Made by a program: the position numbers and the translations under genes. Positions 54,091 to 63,751 of a stretch of DNA of 64,000 nt are shown here, in pieces; the first letter of the stretch is position 1, and each line of letters opens with the position of its first letter. Source of the stretch: Paenibacillus sp. 598K (lineage in GTDB: Bacteria > Bacillota > Bacilli > Paenibacillales > Paenibacillaceae); the NCBI RefSeq assembly GCF_003851045.1, contig NZ_BFBX01000073.1, positions 1-64,000 of the forward strand. Reading direction: 5' to 3'. Below the pieces are notes generated by a model. The model saw only the letters and a program-made list of their open reading frames with translations, made no database searches and was not told where the DNA came from.

Positions 54091-56568
54091 TTACCCCACT
54101 TCTCTCAATCGTTCTACAATACTCAGCTTCTTCGATCTATTATACGCGATAATCGGTACACTCAGGCAAGAAGCGAATACCAGCACCAATGCAATCAGCA
54201 TAGGAAGGATAGGTAACGTGTAGATGGCATAATCGGCTTCCTGGCTGAATACGTAAAACGCGCCATAGCTGATCAGGGTTCCTAGCGAAGCGATCAATAC
54301 AGTCGAGATGACGGCATAGGCCACCCCCTCCAGCACCAGCATCTTGCGCAATTGGCGCTTCGTCATGCCGATGCTCTCCATCACTGCAAATTCATGCTTG
54401 CGTACGACAACACTTGTGAACATCGTGCTAATGAAATTGAGAATACCAATCGCGGCAAGAATTAACGTAATGGCGCCACCCAGCAGGTAGAAAATGATTT
54501 TGGCAGACCTTAATTGCTCCGCCCATTGCAGCTTTGATGTCAGTTCGATCTCTCGATCCCCAGCGATTAACGTCTCGAGTTGCGCTTGAACCCGCTCCTC
54601 TTCCTTCTTATCCGCCTGAATGTTCATCCTGTACAGTATCGGATCGTTAACGAGTTGTTGCAGAGCCTGATGACTGACATACACATTGGGTGCCATTCCG
54701 CCGAACGATACCTGGAATTGCGGACTCACGAAACCACCAATCTCAAACTCTCGAGAGGCGCCACCTTCCTTAAAGGTAACCTGAAAACGATCCCCTCTCG
54801 TAAACAGTTCTTCGCTTGCGCTCAGCAAGGCAATCTCGCCTTTCTCGAAACGCTCAACATCAATTGGCGTTTCAAGGCTCTTGTTTAATTCAGTTACATA
54901 TCGCGTATCTATCCCGATTAACAAGGACCAGAACATCCCCGAGTTTTTCAATTGATCGTCCGTGGGGCGTTCCATATTGTATCGTGTTGTCAGATCATCG
55001 ACGAATTTTCCAAATACTTCATCTGTATACGTCATGCTGGCTCCACGATCGATATACGTTTTCCTGACATCTTTGACGCCTTTCATTTGCTGTACGGCTG
55101 TCGCCATCTCCTCCGTCAAATTCTGCTTCGGTTCCCCCTTATAGCCGAATTCGACCGTCTTGTTCATGATATCAAAATCATTATCAATGTAACTGTCTAC
55201 AAAATTATCTGTGTTCATGCTCAAGACAAGTGTGTTGACCGTCAGGAAAATGGTCAGACCGATGAACAACGACAGGAATACGGTGAATGCCCGCTTCTTA
55301 TCCCGAAAAATATTACGTAATGCCATTCGATGGAGCTTGAAGCCATGTCTGCTCTTCTTCGTTGTTGTCCTCACATATTTGGCTGCTTCCACAGGGGAAA
55401 TCTTCGCGGCAATTCGAGCCGGCTTCCTGCACCCAGCCATAGTCGTCAACCAGGCAAACAACACCGCTCCCGCATAAATAACGGGATGGAAGGAAATCTC
55501 AACATCCGTATCCAACGTAAAGGCTTCAATAGCCATCGGCACCGCCACCAGGGAAGTAATCACACCGGCAGCAACACCTATCGGTATCCCGATCCATGCT
55601 AACCGGGCAGCCTGGCCATTCACCATCCTTATAATCTGTTTTCTGGTCATCCCGATGGTCTTGAGCAGCCCATAAAATTTGGTATCTGTAGCTACGGATA
55701 TATATAGCACATTGTAGATGAGCAAATAGCCACTAAACATGACAAATACGATGATTCCCGCGATACCCAGCATGGTTGTGACTTTGGATTCGTTCTGGGC
55801 TGTCATTGCGGAATAGCTTAGCAATTGCTGATTCTCACTCAGCTTCAAGTCCTGTTCTAGCTGGCTCATATTCTGATCGAGGTCGCTTCCTTCTGTGAAT
55901 AGTAGGGAGGCTACTCTACGCTTGTCATCAACGTCCGCCACACCTACAGATTGTGCAAATTCATTCGATACAATGATCACCCCGGCATTACCTGAGCTCA
56001 ATTGCGAATAGTCCGTGTACCAGCCGCTGAGAATGAACGATTCCTTGTGCTCCCCCGTTTTGCTCCGATAGGTTAGAGGAACCTCAATCCCAATGGCCGG
56101 GTCTGTAATATCCAGCTTGTCCAATATCCAGGTCGGAACGATCACTTCATTGCGTTTCGCAGGATAAGCATGGACCTTGTTACCCAGCAATGGCGCTCTC
56201 ATCCTGTCCCACTCCGACTCATCGTACAGTTGCATCGTGAGATCCAGATCCCCCATCTCTTGCGTGGGAATCACTTGCGCCACTTGGGTATCAAGCCCAA
56301 TATGACTCACATACGGCAGCTGCTTCAGCCGTTCCAGCTGTTCTTGAGAGGGCCGGGTTAATGCGGCATCCGCTACCGTGCCAATCATCCTTAGCTCCTG
56401 CATATCGAAGGTTTTTATGAAGCTCATTCCGATCGTGAATACGGAGGTCAGCAACCAAGTGGTGAGCAAGACAGCCAGGATGACATAACGATTTCTTGTC
56501 CGGTTGGCTTTCAAGCTTTGACGAATCAGTCTTTTAATGATGCCTTTGTTCGAATTAGGAAACATCAT
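54091..56568 (-). CDS. FtsX-like ABC transporter permease, 825 aa
   Basis: A large permease with two FtsX-type halves: an N-terminal helix, a big extracellular domain, three helices around residues 275-385 (MLGIAGIIVFVMFSGYLLIYNVLYI), a second helix at about 430, another extracellular domain, and a final helix trio. The ISKHEF-like coupling region VVRKHEFAVMESIGMTKRQL is visible. The start overlaps the ATPase stop by 4 bp (ATGA). It belongs to the macrolide/peptide-exporter or lipoprotein-release group; a peptide or antimicrobial-peptide related role is a plausible inference. Substrate not known. Confidence 0.88.
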   Translation of the reverse strand: MMFPNSNKGIIKRLIRQSLKANRTRNRYVILAVLLTTWLLTSVFTIGMSFIKTFDMQELRMIGTVADAALTRPSQEQLERLKQLPYVSHIGLDTQVAQVIPTQEMGDLDLTMQLYDESEWDRMRAPLLGNKVHAYPAKRNEVIVPTWILDKLDITDPAIGIEVPLTYRSKTGEHKESFILSGWYTDYSQLSSGNAGVIIVSNEFAQSVGVADVDDKRRVASLLFTEGSDLDQNMSQLEQDLKLSENQQLLSYSAMTAQNESKVTTMLGIAGIIVFVMFSGYLLIYNVLYISVATDTKFYGLLKTIGMTRKQIIRMVNGQAARLAWIGIPIGVAAGVITSLVAVPMAIEAFTLDTDVEISFHPVIYAGAVLFAWLTTMAGCRKPARIAAKISPVEAAKYVRTTTKKSRHGFKLHRMALRNIFRDKKRAFTVFLSLFIGLTIFLTVNTLVLSMNTDNFVDSYIDNDFDIMNKTVEFGYKGEPKQNLTEEMATAVQQMKGVKDVRKTYIDRGASMTYTDEVFGKFVDDLTTRYNMERPTDDQLKNSGMFWSLLIGIDTRYVTELNKSLETPIDVERFEKGEIALLSASEELFTRGDRFQVTFKEGGASREFEIGGFVSPQFQVSFGGMAPNVYVSHQALQQLVNDPILYRMNIQADKKEEERVQAQLETLIAGDREIELTSKLQWAEQLRSAKIIFYLLGGAITLILAAIGILNFISTMFTSVVVRKHEFAVMESIGMTKRQLRKMLVLEGVAYAVISTVLIASLGTLISYGAFYVFSQEADYAIYTLPILPMLIALVLVFASCLSVPIIAYNRSKKLSIVERLREVG

Positions 56569-57242
56569 TCCTGTTTCCCCCCAACAACCTTACCATCTCC
56601 AATATGGATGATCCGATCGGCCAATTGAGCAATTTCTTCGCTATGTGTGATCATCACCATCGTCTGATTAAATTGCTTGCTCGTCACCTTGAGCAGTCCG
56701 ATGACCTCCTGACCTGTCCGGCTATCCAGGTTCCCGGTAGGCTCGTCCGCAAGTATAATAGAAGGCTTCGTGGCCAGTGCCCTGGCAATCGCAACCCTCT
56801 GTTGCTGTCCTCCGGACAACTGACTGGGCAAGCTATCCAGCTTCTCTGCCAATCCCAGCGTTCTAACAATATGCTCTATATACGCTTGATCGATGGTATT
56901 CCCGTCCAGCTCGATCGGCAGCACGATATTCTCATAGACATTCAGAATCGGAACAAGGTTATAGTGTTGAAATACAAACCCGATCTTCCTTCTTCTAAAT
57001 ACGGTCAGCTCGTCATCATTCATATCGAATATCGATTTGCCATCTACGATGACCTGCCCGCTTGTCGCTCGATCCAGACCGCCCAGCATGTGCAATAATG
57101 TGGATTTGCCGCTCCCTGACGTACCGACGATAGCCACAAAGCCGCCTTCTTGAATCTCTATATTTACCCCATCGAGCGCCTTCACCTGATTCGGCTCCTT
57201 GCCATATGTCTTCCTTAAATCCACAGTGCGCAATATACTCAT
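56565..57242 (-). CDS. ABC transporter ATP-binding protein (MacB/LolD type)
   Basis: A 225-residue ATPase. Walker A GTSGSGKSTLLH, Q-loop FVFQHYNLVPILNV, signature QLSGGQQQRVAIARAL, Walker B IILADEPTGNLDSRTG and switch His in MITHSEE. Starts at 57242 (MSILRTVDL) behind GGAGAGG, with an ATG at 57245 as an alternative. First gene of the ATPase-permease pair, upstream of the two-component genes. Energises the 825-residue permease. Confidence 0.93.
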   Translation of the reverse strand: MSILRTVDLRKTYGKEPNQVKALDGVNIEIQEGGFVAIVGTSGSGKSTLLHMLGGLDRATSGQVIVDGKSIFDMNDDELTVFRRRKIGFVFQHYNLVPILNVYENIVLPIELDGNTIDQAYIEHIVRTLGLAEKLDSLPSQLSGGQQQRVAIARALATKPSIILADEPTGNLDSRTGQEVIGLLKVTSKQFNQTMVMITHSEEIAQLADRIIHIGDGKVVGGKQE

Positions 57243-57382
57243 CATGATCCTCTCCATCCTGCAGCTTCATCCTACAATTTGAATTTTACCCGCTACTTCT
57301 TACATTCTCGTGACAAGAGGACAAATTCAAAAAAGCCCGCTGAGAGCCCCTGGGACAGTAATTGCGAATCAGATGCTCAAAC

Positions 57383-57421
57383 AAAAAAACCTCCCCCTTC
57401 GAAAAAGAATCGAAGAAGGAG
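57383..57421 (-). terminator. intrinsic terminator of the amidase gene
   Basis: On the minus strand CTCCTTCTTCGA pairs with TCGAAGGGGGAG with two G-U pairs, then GTTTTTTTG. It lies 28 bp after the amidase stop. Confidence 0.88.
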
Positions 57422-57448
57422 ATTCAGCTTACGTAAAGAATTTACCCT

Positions 57449-58885
57449 TCAGGCAAATCCAAAATACTCTTTCAGACCATTTACAACGCCTTGTGCAATT
57501 CGCTGCTGCATGTCATCGGTAAACAACTTTGCTTCTTCCGCAGCATTGGAGATAAAGCCGGCCTCTAACAGGACGGAGACCATGTTGGCATCGCGAAGCA
57601 CCTTCCACCCCGCCTGTTTCACGCCACGATCCCTAAAACCTGTCGCTTCCAACAAATGCTTGTGGATGATCTGGGTAAAAGACTTGCTTGCTACTTCGTA
57701 ATAATAAGATTCTGTACCATTGGCCGATGGTGCATTCTCTACAGAGTTAGCGTGGATGGAGATGAACGCATCTGCATTTATTTTATTGGCTACTGGCGCG
57801 CGGTCCCCAAGCTTAATGAACCGATCGTCGGTGCGCGTGAAAACGACTTCCATGTTGGGGTCATGATCCAACAGCTTCTGTATTTTTAGAGCGACATTCA
57901 GATTAAAGACTTTTTCCAGCTTGTTGGTTATACCAATGGTACCAGGGTCCTTACCGCCATGACCAGGGTCAATGACGATCAGTTTCTTGCCGGAGGCTAT
58001 CGGCGGAGGCTCAGGTTGAGTCACCGGGGGCAGCTGTGGTCCAGAGCCTGGCGCTGCCGATCCAGGAATGTCCGTACCAGGTGTTGATGCTGGCTCACCC
58101 GTCAATTCGACGAGGACTTCGTCCGCACTCCCACGAGTAACGGCATAGGGCGAAGGGCTGTTGAGATCCATCACGACTCTAACGGTCGAAGGGCTATCGC
58201 TGAACAGGGCATAGCGGACACCAGCAATCTCTGATGAGTTAGCAATGGAGACGACACCTTTTTGACTTGAACGGTCTTCAAGGGCGGGGGATAGGCTTGT
58301 CCCTGGCAGATCAATGACAATTCGTTCGGGTCCAGACATCGTGAATACCTTGGGTTCGACTTTGCCGCTGACTGTAATCTTCAACTGGCGTTCATCCAGG
58401 CTAATGTCATCCACGGTGACGGTTCCGCTATCGCTTGCCGTGGGCGCTGGACGGTTAACGCTTACGGTCTTGGTTGCGTCATCCCAATCCACAATCATCC
58501 CCATCTGTTCACTGACAAAACGAAGAGGCACGCCGGTTACACCATTCTTGAGAACAGGTGCGACCAGCAACGACTTCTCCACCCCATCGACAAGGGCGGA
58601 CTTGCTACCGACAGCCAAGTTAATCGTCCGACTGCCCACTGCTATGGAAACACCACGGTTTTGTGCATCCCAACCCACTTGAAAGCCAAGGTTCTCGGTT
58701 ACCATTCGAATGGGGATCATGACATGGCCATCAACGGTTTCGACGCGGGCTCCACCCTTCAGCTCCAACTTCTTGCCGTCTACGACGATTGATGGCTCGG
58801 TAGTGGCCTGTACAGCCCCCGCGAAGACGGCGAGCATGCTCGAAAGCAGTGTGAGCAAAGCGAGCTGTTTCCAAACTAAACGCAT
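57449..58885 (-). CDS. N-acetylmuramoyl-L-alanine amidase with copper-amine-oxidase-N and AMIN domains
   Basis: A 478-residue secreted cell-wall hydrolase. Signal peptide about 1-27 (ALLTLLSSMLAVFAGAVQA), a copper-amine-oxidase N-terminal-type domain (about 30-145), an AMIN targeting domain (about 155-255), a Pro/Gly/Ser-rich linker and an Amidase_3 domain from about 300. Zinc ligands: His in VIDPGHGGKDPG, Glu in KLEKVFNLNVAL and His in ISIHANSVENA; catalytic Glu in VLLEAGFISN. Cuts the bond between MurNAc and L-Ala. Likely co-expressed with the 361-residue protein 46 bp upstream. Confidence 0.93.
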   Translation of the reverse strand: MRLVWKQLALLTLLSSMLAVFAGAVQATTEPSIVVDGKKLELKGGARVETVDGHVMIPIRMVTENLGFQVGWDAQNRGVSIAVGSRTINLAVGSKSALVDGVEKSLLVAPVLKNGVTGVPLRFVSEQMGMIVDWDDATKTVSVNRPAPTASDSGTVTVDDISLDERQLKITVSGKVEPKVFTMSGPERIVIDLPGTSLSPALEDRSSQKGVVSIANSSEIAGVRYALFSDSPSTVRVVMDLNSPSPYAVTRGSADEVLVELTGEPASTPGTDIPGSAAPGSGPQLPPVTQPEPPPIASGKKLIVIDPGHGGKDPGTIGITNKLEKVFNLNVALKIQKLLDHDPNMEVVFTRTDDRFIKLGDRAPVANKINADAFISIHANSVENAPSANGTESYYYEVASKSFTQIIHKHLLEATGFRDRGVKQAGWKVLRDANMVSVLLEAGFISNAAEEAKLFTDDMQQRIAQGVVNGLKEYFGFA

Positions 58886-58931
58886 AACGAAATAAATCCT
58901 CCAATCAGGTAAGAATCGGCATCAATCTAGC

Positions 58932-60017
58932 TTACTCTGCGTCGCCGTTAGCTTCATAGATTAGGCTCCGCAGCGTTTGACCCGGGTAACGCAATTCTGC
59001 TGTATAACTGCTGCCGTCTTCCAGCACCAACTTCACTGCGACCATCCCACGTTTATTATTCACATCTGCATCAATGATTTCTGCTTTGGCAATGGCTCTT
59101 GTCTCCTCTTGGTTATCCGTAATGATCCGCTTCGCTTTGGCAATCCAACTGCTGTCCTGCAGAATGGCTGCAAAAGCCGCGGCATCTATAGGCGTCCGCT
59201 TGAGCGTTAAGTTAGTTGCTGTTGTATCGAACACAATGCCTGTTTCTGGTTCAATCAGTACATTGTACTCCCAGTATTCCTCTCCCTGCCCGCGCAACGT
59301 ATTCGATTTGTAAGGCGTAAAATTCACCGACCAGGCTGGACGTATTCCATTTCCCTGCTCATGCAGCATAACGGTCGTCTCCAGCATGGACACCTCCGCT
59401 CCGAACAGCTTACGCACGCTCTCAGACGCCCGTCGCTTTATTTCATCCTTGCTGAAATGATGTGACGGCGGAGGTGATGTCACGGTGGCCTCATTGTTGT
59501 ATCTGGCAGAGATGAATAGGGTTCGGTAGAACCAGTCAATCTGCTGCAGCAGCTCTTCATCCGTCAGCTCCCGCTCCGGATAGTAGAGTGTATTGGTCAC
59601 GAGCTCAAGATAGAATTCCGTTTGTCCAGCCTTAAGCGGCAGTGGCTGCGCAGGGCGCAGCCCGTCATACACATATTTGTCACTCAGCACAAGGCTCCGT
59701 TTTAGCTCTGTTTCGCTCATTTCCCGGCCAGTGACATGCGGCTCAATACCGGGCTTGTTCAGCAGATCATAGATCTCCTTCATTTCCTCCTCTGTCATTT
59801 CGCCAAGCAGTTCTTCAGACAAAGTAGACACCGGAATCGGCGGCTCCACCTTCAACACTGGAATCGTGTTGCCAACGTTGCTACTCTCGGCTATCGGACT
59901 GTTCTTGGCGGCGATCGAATGATTCACAATGCCGGGAACGAGCAGCGCGCTGGTTGCGAGCAAGCCTCCCGAAAATAGAAGGATCGATAAGGCGTTTAAG
60001 CGTTTGTTCTTTTCCAA
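58932..60017 (-). CDS. secreted or membrane-anchored hypothetical protein, 361 aa
   Basis: Not recognised. N-terminal hydrophobic helix (about 12-33, LSILLFSGGLLATSALLVPGIV) acts as signal or anchor, so the rest is likely extracellular. It includes EEMKEIYDLLNKPG and a C-terminal region with alternating strands (WSVNFTPYKSNTLRGQGEEYWEYNVLIEPETGIVFD; KLVLEDGSSYTAELRYPG) reminiscent of PepSY-like folds; this is a visual impression. Upstream neighbour of the amidase and next to a two-component system. GGAAAAG-type RBS is weak; the direct repeat GATGTTAAA lies in its promoter region. Confidence 0.7.
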   Translation of the reverse strand: MEKNKRLNALSILLFSGGLLATSALLVPGIVNHSIAAKNSPIAESSNVGNTIPVLKVEPPIPVSTLSEELLGEMTEEEMKEIYDLLNKPGIEPHVTGREMSETELKRSLVLSDKYVYDGLRPAQPLPLKAGQTEFYLELVTNTLYYPERELTDEELLQQIDWFYRTLFISARYNNEATVTSPPPSHHFSKDEIKRRASESVRKLFGAEVSMLETTVMLHEQGNGIRPAWSVNFTPYKSNTLRGQGEEYWEYNVLIEPETGIVFDTTATNLTLKRTPIDAAAFAAILQDSSWIAKAKRIITDNQEETRAIAKAEIIDADVNNKRGMVAVKLVLEDGSSYTAELRYPGQTLRSLIYEANGDAE

Positions 60018-60040
60018 AGCGAAGTACCCCCACCCACAAG

Positions 60041-60080
60041 GATGTTAAACCTGTCTATACTTTAATCGGAAGATGTTAAA
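60041..60080. repeat. direct repeat GATGTTAAA in the promoter of the 361-aa gene
   Basis: Two copies, 60041-60049 and 60072-60080, 31 bp apart (about three helical turns). On the minus strand they read TTTAACATC. A two-component regulator binding site is possible, given the adjoining regulator gene. Confidence 0.4.
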
Positions 60081-60122
60081 GAGTAAGGAGGCAGTTGTTA
60101 TGAAGTTGTAAAATCCGTAGTA

Positions 60123-61469
60123 CTAGGAAGTTAAATGAAGGCGGATCTTCGTGCCTTGGCCATGCACCGATTCCAGCTCCACTCTGGCGTCATGCGCTTC
60201 GGCAATTTGCCGGCACAGGGAGAGACCGAGACCCGCATTCCCGTAAACCCGCGAACGGGCCGGATCTGCCCGGTAAAACGGCTCGAAGGCTCGCCTAGAC
60301 TGTTCCTCCGTCATTCCGCTTCCGCTATCGCTTATTTCAAGCACGGCTTCCCCATTCTGTTGATAGGCTAACAAGCAAACTAGACTGCCTGGCTCCGAAG
60401 CATGAATGGCATTATCCAGCACATTTACCAGGAAGGATGCCAGCAGATCCGCATCTCCCCGCACGGAGGGAATCGAACATTGTGCCTCAAGCCGGATTCC
60501 GTTCTCCTCTGACTTCTGCTGCATCGTCTGCAACACTGTTTTGAACAAACCGGCAGTCTCTACTTCCGTCTGAACGAGCGGCTGATGCCTAAGAACGGAT
60601 AGATCCAGCAGCGTAAAAGCCAAATTCTTGAGCCGGACTGTCTCGCTCCAAATGTAGTGGCCCGCCTTGATCTGATCCTCCTGCCCAATGTTCGCAGAGG
60701 TAAGATATTCTGCGAAACCCTGCATACTAGTCAGTGGCGTGCGTAACTCATGGGCCAAATTATCAACCATACGCTGCTTCTGCTCCGCCATATCGGAGAG
60801 ATCGTTCATCCGCTGCTCAACTACCGAAGCCATTCGATTAAAATGGACCGCGAGTTCCCCGAATTCATCCCGGGCGGACAGCAACACTCGGTTCGAATAA
60901 TCCCCGTCCGCAATGGTCCGCGTCGTCTCGGCCAGCAGCTTGAGAGGCCTCGTCAAATGACGGATTAGGAGATAGAGCAGCAGGACAAGCAGCGGCCCGA
61001 CAATCCAGTTCATCATGACGAAGAAACGGTTCAGCTCCTTCTGCTGGGTATAAAGGTCGCTGATGTCGCGGCTGTATTTCAGCTCCAGATCGTCGTAAGG
61101 AGACGGCAGAGGCATCTCTAATGAGATGCTGTTTTCCGCCTTCGTCCTGTTTCTCTCCCCGTCCGCCGGGTAGATCAGCTGTCCGTTTTCTCGCAGCTCC
61201 AGCTCAATTCCTTGTTGACTGTAATGTCCGCCATACGACTGCACCACATTAACGAGTAGCACAGGAGTGATCGCAATTCCCCGCGACCGGATGGATTCCA
61301 GATTCTCGTATATATTATTAGCAATCAGCAGCTGCTCGCTGGTCGCCCTTCGGGTTTCGCTTTCCATGTTCAGCTGCCAGCTTTTTTTCATCACCATAAT
61401 GACACTTATATCTAGGGCGACAATGAAGAGGACGAGTACGGCGAGAAGAATCTTATGCCAGAATCGCAT
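60123..61469 (-). CDS. sensor histidine kinase (TM-TM-HAMP-HisKA-HATPase)
   Basis: A 448-residue kinase. TM1 at about 6-28, extracellular domain of about 110 residues, TM2 about 152-172, HAMP (PLKLLAETTRTIADGDYSNRVLL), HisKA with VDNLAHELRTPLTSM, HATPase with NVLDNAIHASEPGS, SDSGSGMT and GNAGLGLSLCRQI. It lies 2 bp after the response regulator. Standard length. Signal unknown, though adjacency to a cell-wall amidase operon points to envelope control. Confidence 0.92.
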   Translation of the reverse strand: MRFWHKILLAVLVLFIVALDISVIMVMKKSWQLNMESETRRATSEQLLIANNIYENLESIRSRGIAITPVLLVNVVQSYGGHYSQQGIELELRENGQLIYPADGERNRTKAENSISLEMPLPSPYDDLELKYSRDISDLYTQQKELNRFFVMMNWIVGPLLVLLLYLLIRHLTRPLKLLAETTRTIADGDYSNRVLLSARDEFGELAVHFNRMASVVEQRMNDLSDMAEQKQRMVDNLAHELRTPLTSMQGFAEYLTSANIGQEDQIKAGHYIWSETVRLKNLAFTLLDLSVLRHQPLVQTEVETAGLFKTVLQTMQQKSEENGIRLEAQCSIPSVRGDADLLASFLVNVLDNAIHASEPGSLVCLLAYQQNGEAVLEISDSGSGMTEEQSRRAFEPFYRADPARSRVYGNAGLGLSLCRQIAEAHDARVELESVHGQGTKIRLHLTS

Positions 61470-61471
61470 GG

Positions 61472-62131
61472 CTAGACCTGTACTTCCAGGCGGTAGCCGA
61501 GCTTGAATACCGTCTTAATCCGATCTTCCCAGCCCAGTTTCTTGCGCAACTGACGGATATGCACATCCACCGTGCGGGTGTCACCTGCATAATCATACCC
61601 CCAGGCGAGTTCTAGCAGCTTGTCCCGTGATAAGGCGATGTTCCGGTTCCGTATAAGAACCTCCAGCAGATCAAATTCCCTTGCCGTCAAATCCACTGGC
61701 CGCTGATCTACCCGGACCAGACGTTCCGTGAACCGGACCTCCACCGTATCGCAATGAAAGGCTGGAGCCGCCTGCTCGTTTCTACGCAGGACGACGTTGA
61801 TACGGGCGAGCAGCTCCAAAATTTCAAAAGGCTTGATCATATAATCGTCCGCACCTAGCTCAAAGCCCTTGATGCGATCGGAAAGTGAATCTTTCGCTGT
61901 AATCAGAATGACTGGAATCTTCAGCGGCGATATTTGCTGCATCAACTGGAAACCGTCCAGACCCGGCAGCATGACATCGAGTAAAATCAAATCCGCCTGC
62001 TCCTGCTTCAGCAAAGCGGCTGCCTCTGTACCGGAAAATGCCTTGGCATACGTATGCCCGACCAGCTTAAGATTCATCGTAATTAAATCGCTGATCGGCT
62101 GTTCATCTTCTACTACTAATATGTGGGCCAT
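61472..62131 (-). CDS. OmpR-family response regulator
   Basis: A 219-residue regulator with receiver (ILVVEDE, Asp in LILLDVMLPGLDG, Lys in YMIKPFE) and winged helix with VDLTAREFDLLEVLIRNRNIALSRDKLLELAWGYDYAGDTRTVDVHIRQLRKKLGWE. The start at 62131 has AAGGAG 8 bp upstream; a longer frame to 62338 has no suitable site. Pairs with the kinase gene that follows it. Confidence 0.94.
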   Translation of the reverse strand: MAHILVVEDEQPISDLITMNLKLVGHTYAKAFSGTEAAALLKQEQADLILLDVMLPGLDGFQLMQQISPLKIPVILITAKDSLSDRIKGFELGADDYMIKPFEILELLARINVVLRRNEQAAPAFHCDTVEVRFTERLVRVDQRPVDLTAREFDLLEVLIRNRNIALSRDKLLELAWGYDYAGDTRTVDVHIRQLRKKLGWEDRIKTVFKLGYRLEVQV

Positions 62132-62261
62132 TACCGAAACTCCTTTTAATATCAATCGGATCGTTGCCTGCTGATTTAGGCTAATCAACCTTATCATACC
62201 AGACTCTAAGAAGGTAGGTGTTGTCCAAGACTTTTGACAAGAACTTACCTGCATAAAACAA

Positions 62262-62286
62262 AAAAAGCCACGCTTGGCGTGGTTTT
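62262..62286 (-). terminator. intrinsic terminator after the tyrosine recombinase gene
   Basis: On the minus strand AACCACG-ccaag-CGTGGCTTTTTTTG forms a short stem with a long T-run, about 60 bp beyond the recombinase stop. Confidence 0.85.
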
Positions 62287-62345
62287 CAAATACGGGTATA
62301 TTCTTGTCCCTCCGACAATTATCTGCGCCCTCCCTCAATCTATCG

Positions 62346-63275
62346 TCAAATATTTGCGGTTAATGGTATGTTAACCGATGCCATTGCATTTTTCTTCTGC
62401 TCGTCATTAACATGCGTATAAATCATTGTGGTTTCGATTGAGGAGTGCCCCAGAAGCTCCTTTACAACACGAACATCGACTCCCTTTTTCAGAAGCATCG
62501 TCGCAAAAGAATGTCGCAGCTTATGGCAGGATAATTTCATGTTAGATACGCTTGGATTTTCCTCTTTTAAGGCAGTGAATGTTTGGTTGGCTATGGTCTG
62601 GATCTGACGTACGGAGAGTCGTCTTCCCTTTTGAGAAACAAAAAATGCATTCTCTTTCTTATGGTACGGCTCAATCCTTTCCTCCGCAATTTTAACCAGA
62701 ATATCAACAAGAATCTTAGGGAGAGGGATCTCGTTCCATTTACGTCCTTTTCCAAAGACATGGATGATACCCTTTTCTTTGTTAAAATCATGAAGATCTA
62801 GCCGGTTAACCTCTCCGACCCTTAACCCGCAGTACCCCATCAGAAGGAAAATAGCTATATTTCGATTTCGATAACGCCCCTGGATATACTTGAGACTTTC
62901 CACGATCTCTTCTTCTTCAAGGTAGACAGGCTTCTTATTTTTTTCTGTTTTTGACTTCTTTACTTCCATCGCTGGGTTCCTGGTAGCCATTTCGAAATCA
63001 ATGAGCGCGATGTAAAATGATCGAATTGCTGAAAGTGAGCGGTTTCGTGTACGATTACCAGCTGAATTTTGCTTACTGACAAGAAAGTTAATCACATTCA
63101 TTTTCCCGGCTCGTTCAGGAACTTCGCCTCGCAAAGAATATAGATAAGTGTACACTTCACGCAAATATTCTCGTTGGGTAGCGTCCGTAAAGCCTGACTG
63201 CTTCATCCAAAGTGAAAATGCATGAATATATTCGCTAAATTTCTCATCTACTTCATGCTTTTGATTGATATTCAT
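62346..63275 (-). CDS. tyrosine recombinase/integrase (XerC/XerD-like)
   Basis: A 309-residue recombinase. N-terminal SAM-like domain ([35 protein letters not shown]) and catalytic domain with Arg in [30 protein letters not shown] and [17 protein letters not shown]. Length fits XerC/XerD-type and mobile-element recombinases. The start at 63275 (MNINQKHEV) has GGGAGA 11 bp upstream; ATGs at 63284 and 63293 are also possible. Its codon use is A+T-rich compared with most of the window, compatible with transfer. It is not xerS, and no phage genes adjoin it. Confidence 0.88.
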   Translation of the reverse strand: MNINQKHEVDEKFSEYIHAFSLWMKQSGFTDATQREYLREVYTYLYSLRGEVPERAGKMNVINFLVSKQNSAGNRTRNRSLSAIRSFYIALIDFEMATRNPAMEVKKSKTEKNKKPVYLEEEEIVESLKYIQGRYRNRNIAIFLLMGYCGLRVGEVNRLDLHDFNKEKGIIHVFGKGRKWNEIPLPKILVDILVKIAEERIEPYHKKENAFFVSQKGRRLSVRQIQTIANQTFTALKEENPSVSNMKLSCHKLRHSFATMLLKKGVDVRVVKELLGHSSIETTMIYTHVNDEQKKNAMASVNIPLTANI

Positions 63276-63391
63276 AGTGCGCATATCTCCCATTCATCTG
63301 CAAAATAATCGATTTGAAAGGAAACAGCGCAAAACCTATGTTTGGCGCTATTAATTTAGTTTGATTATAGCACGTTACTTTTGGAATAGAA

Positions 63392-63437
63392 AAAGAAACC
63401 TGTTACTTGGCTATTTAGCTAAGTAACAGGTTTCTTT
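63392..63437 (-). terminator. terminator of the DUF3817 gene
   Basis: AAAGAAACCTGTTACTT (63392-63408) and AAGTAACAGGTTTCTTT (63421-63437) are perfectly complementary over 17 bp. On the minus strand the stem is followed by TTCTATTCC. It overlaps the DUF3817 stop codon. Confidence 0.82.
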
Positions 63438-63751
63438 CACCCAAGACTAGCTTCCATCTGCTTCAGCTTGCGATCTATCATCATGAAGCCGAAGGGGATG
63501 AAAGCGAGAGCTGTGGCCACGAGCACCCATTTCCATGACCAGCGCACATACAACGTATTCATCGCGACAATTCCCATATACAGTACATATAAGACCCCGT
63601 GTATCATCCCGACGACAGACACCACTTCATCCATCCCCGCTCCGTACTTGAGTGGCATTGCGATACCTACCAACGCGATCAGCGACAGCCCCTCGATCAT
63701 CCCGACATAGCGAAACCAACGTATCATCTTTTGCTTCATCTTTTGCTTCAT
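63437..63751 (-). CDS. DUF3817 domain membrane protein, 104 aa
   Basis: A small membrane protein with three to four helices. The DUF3817 pattern is visible: RYVGMIEGLSLIALVGIAMPLKYGAGMDEVVSVVGMIHGVLYVLYMG, then WSWKWVLVATALAFIPFGFMMIDRKLK. The N-terminus repeats MKQKMKQKM. GGGAGAAC is the RBS. Function unknown in all members I know; sometimes near cytochrome or iron genes. Confidence 0.88.
   Translation of the reverse strand: MKQKMKQKMIRWFRYVGMIEGLSLIALVGIAMPLKYGAGMDEVVSVVGMIHGVLYVLYMGIVAMNTLYVRWSWKWVLVATALAFIPFGFMMIDRKLKQMEASLG

Noticed and set aside
60087-60111. AAGGAGG followed by ATGAAGTTGTAA, a two-codon minimal reading frame
   Set aside because: Plus strand, between minus-strand genes; too short to support, probably chance.
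62367-62376. TATGTTAACC at the 3' end of the second recombinase gene, matching the conserved arm of the dif-like sites
   Set aside because: Only one arm matches; the partner arm at the required 6-bp spacing is absent, so a chance match or half-site is more likely.
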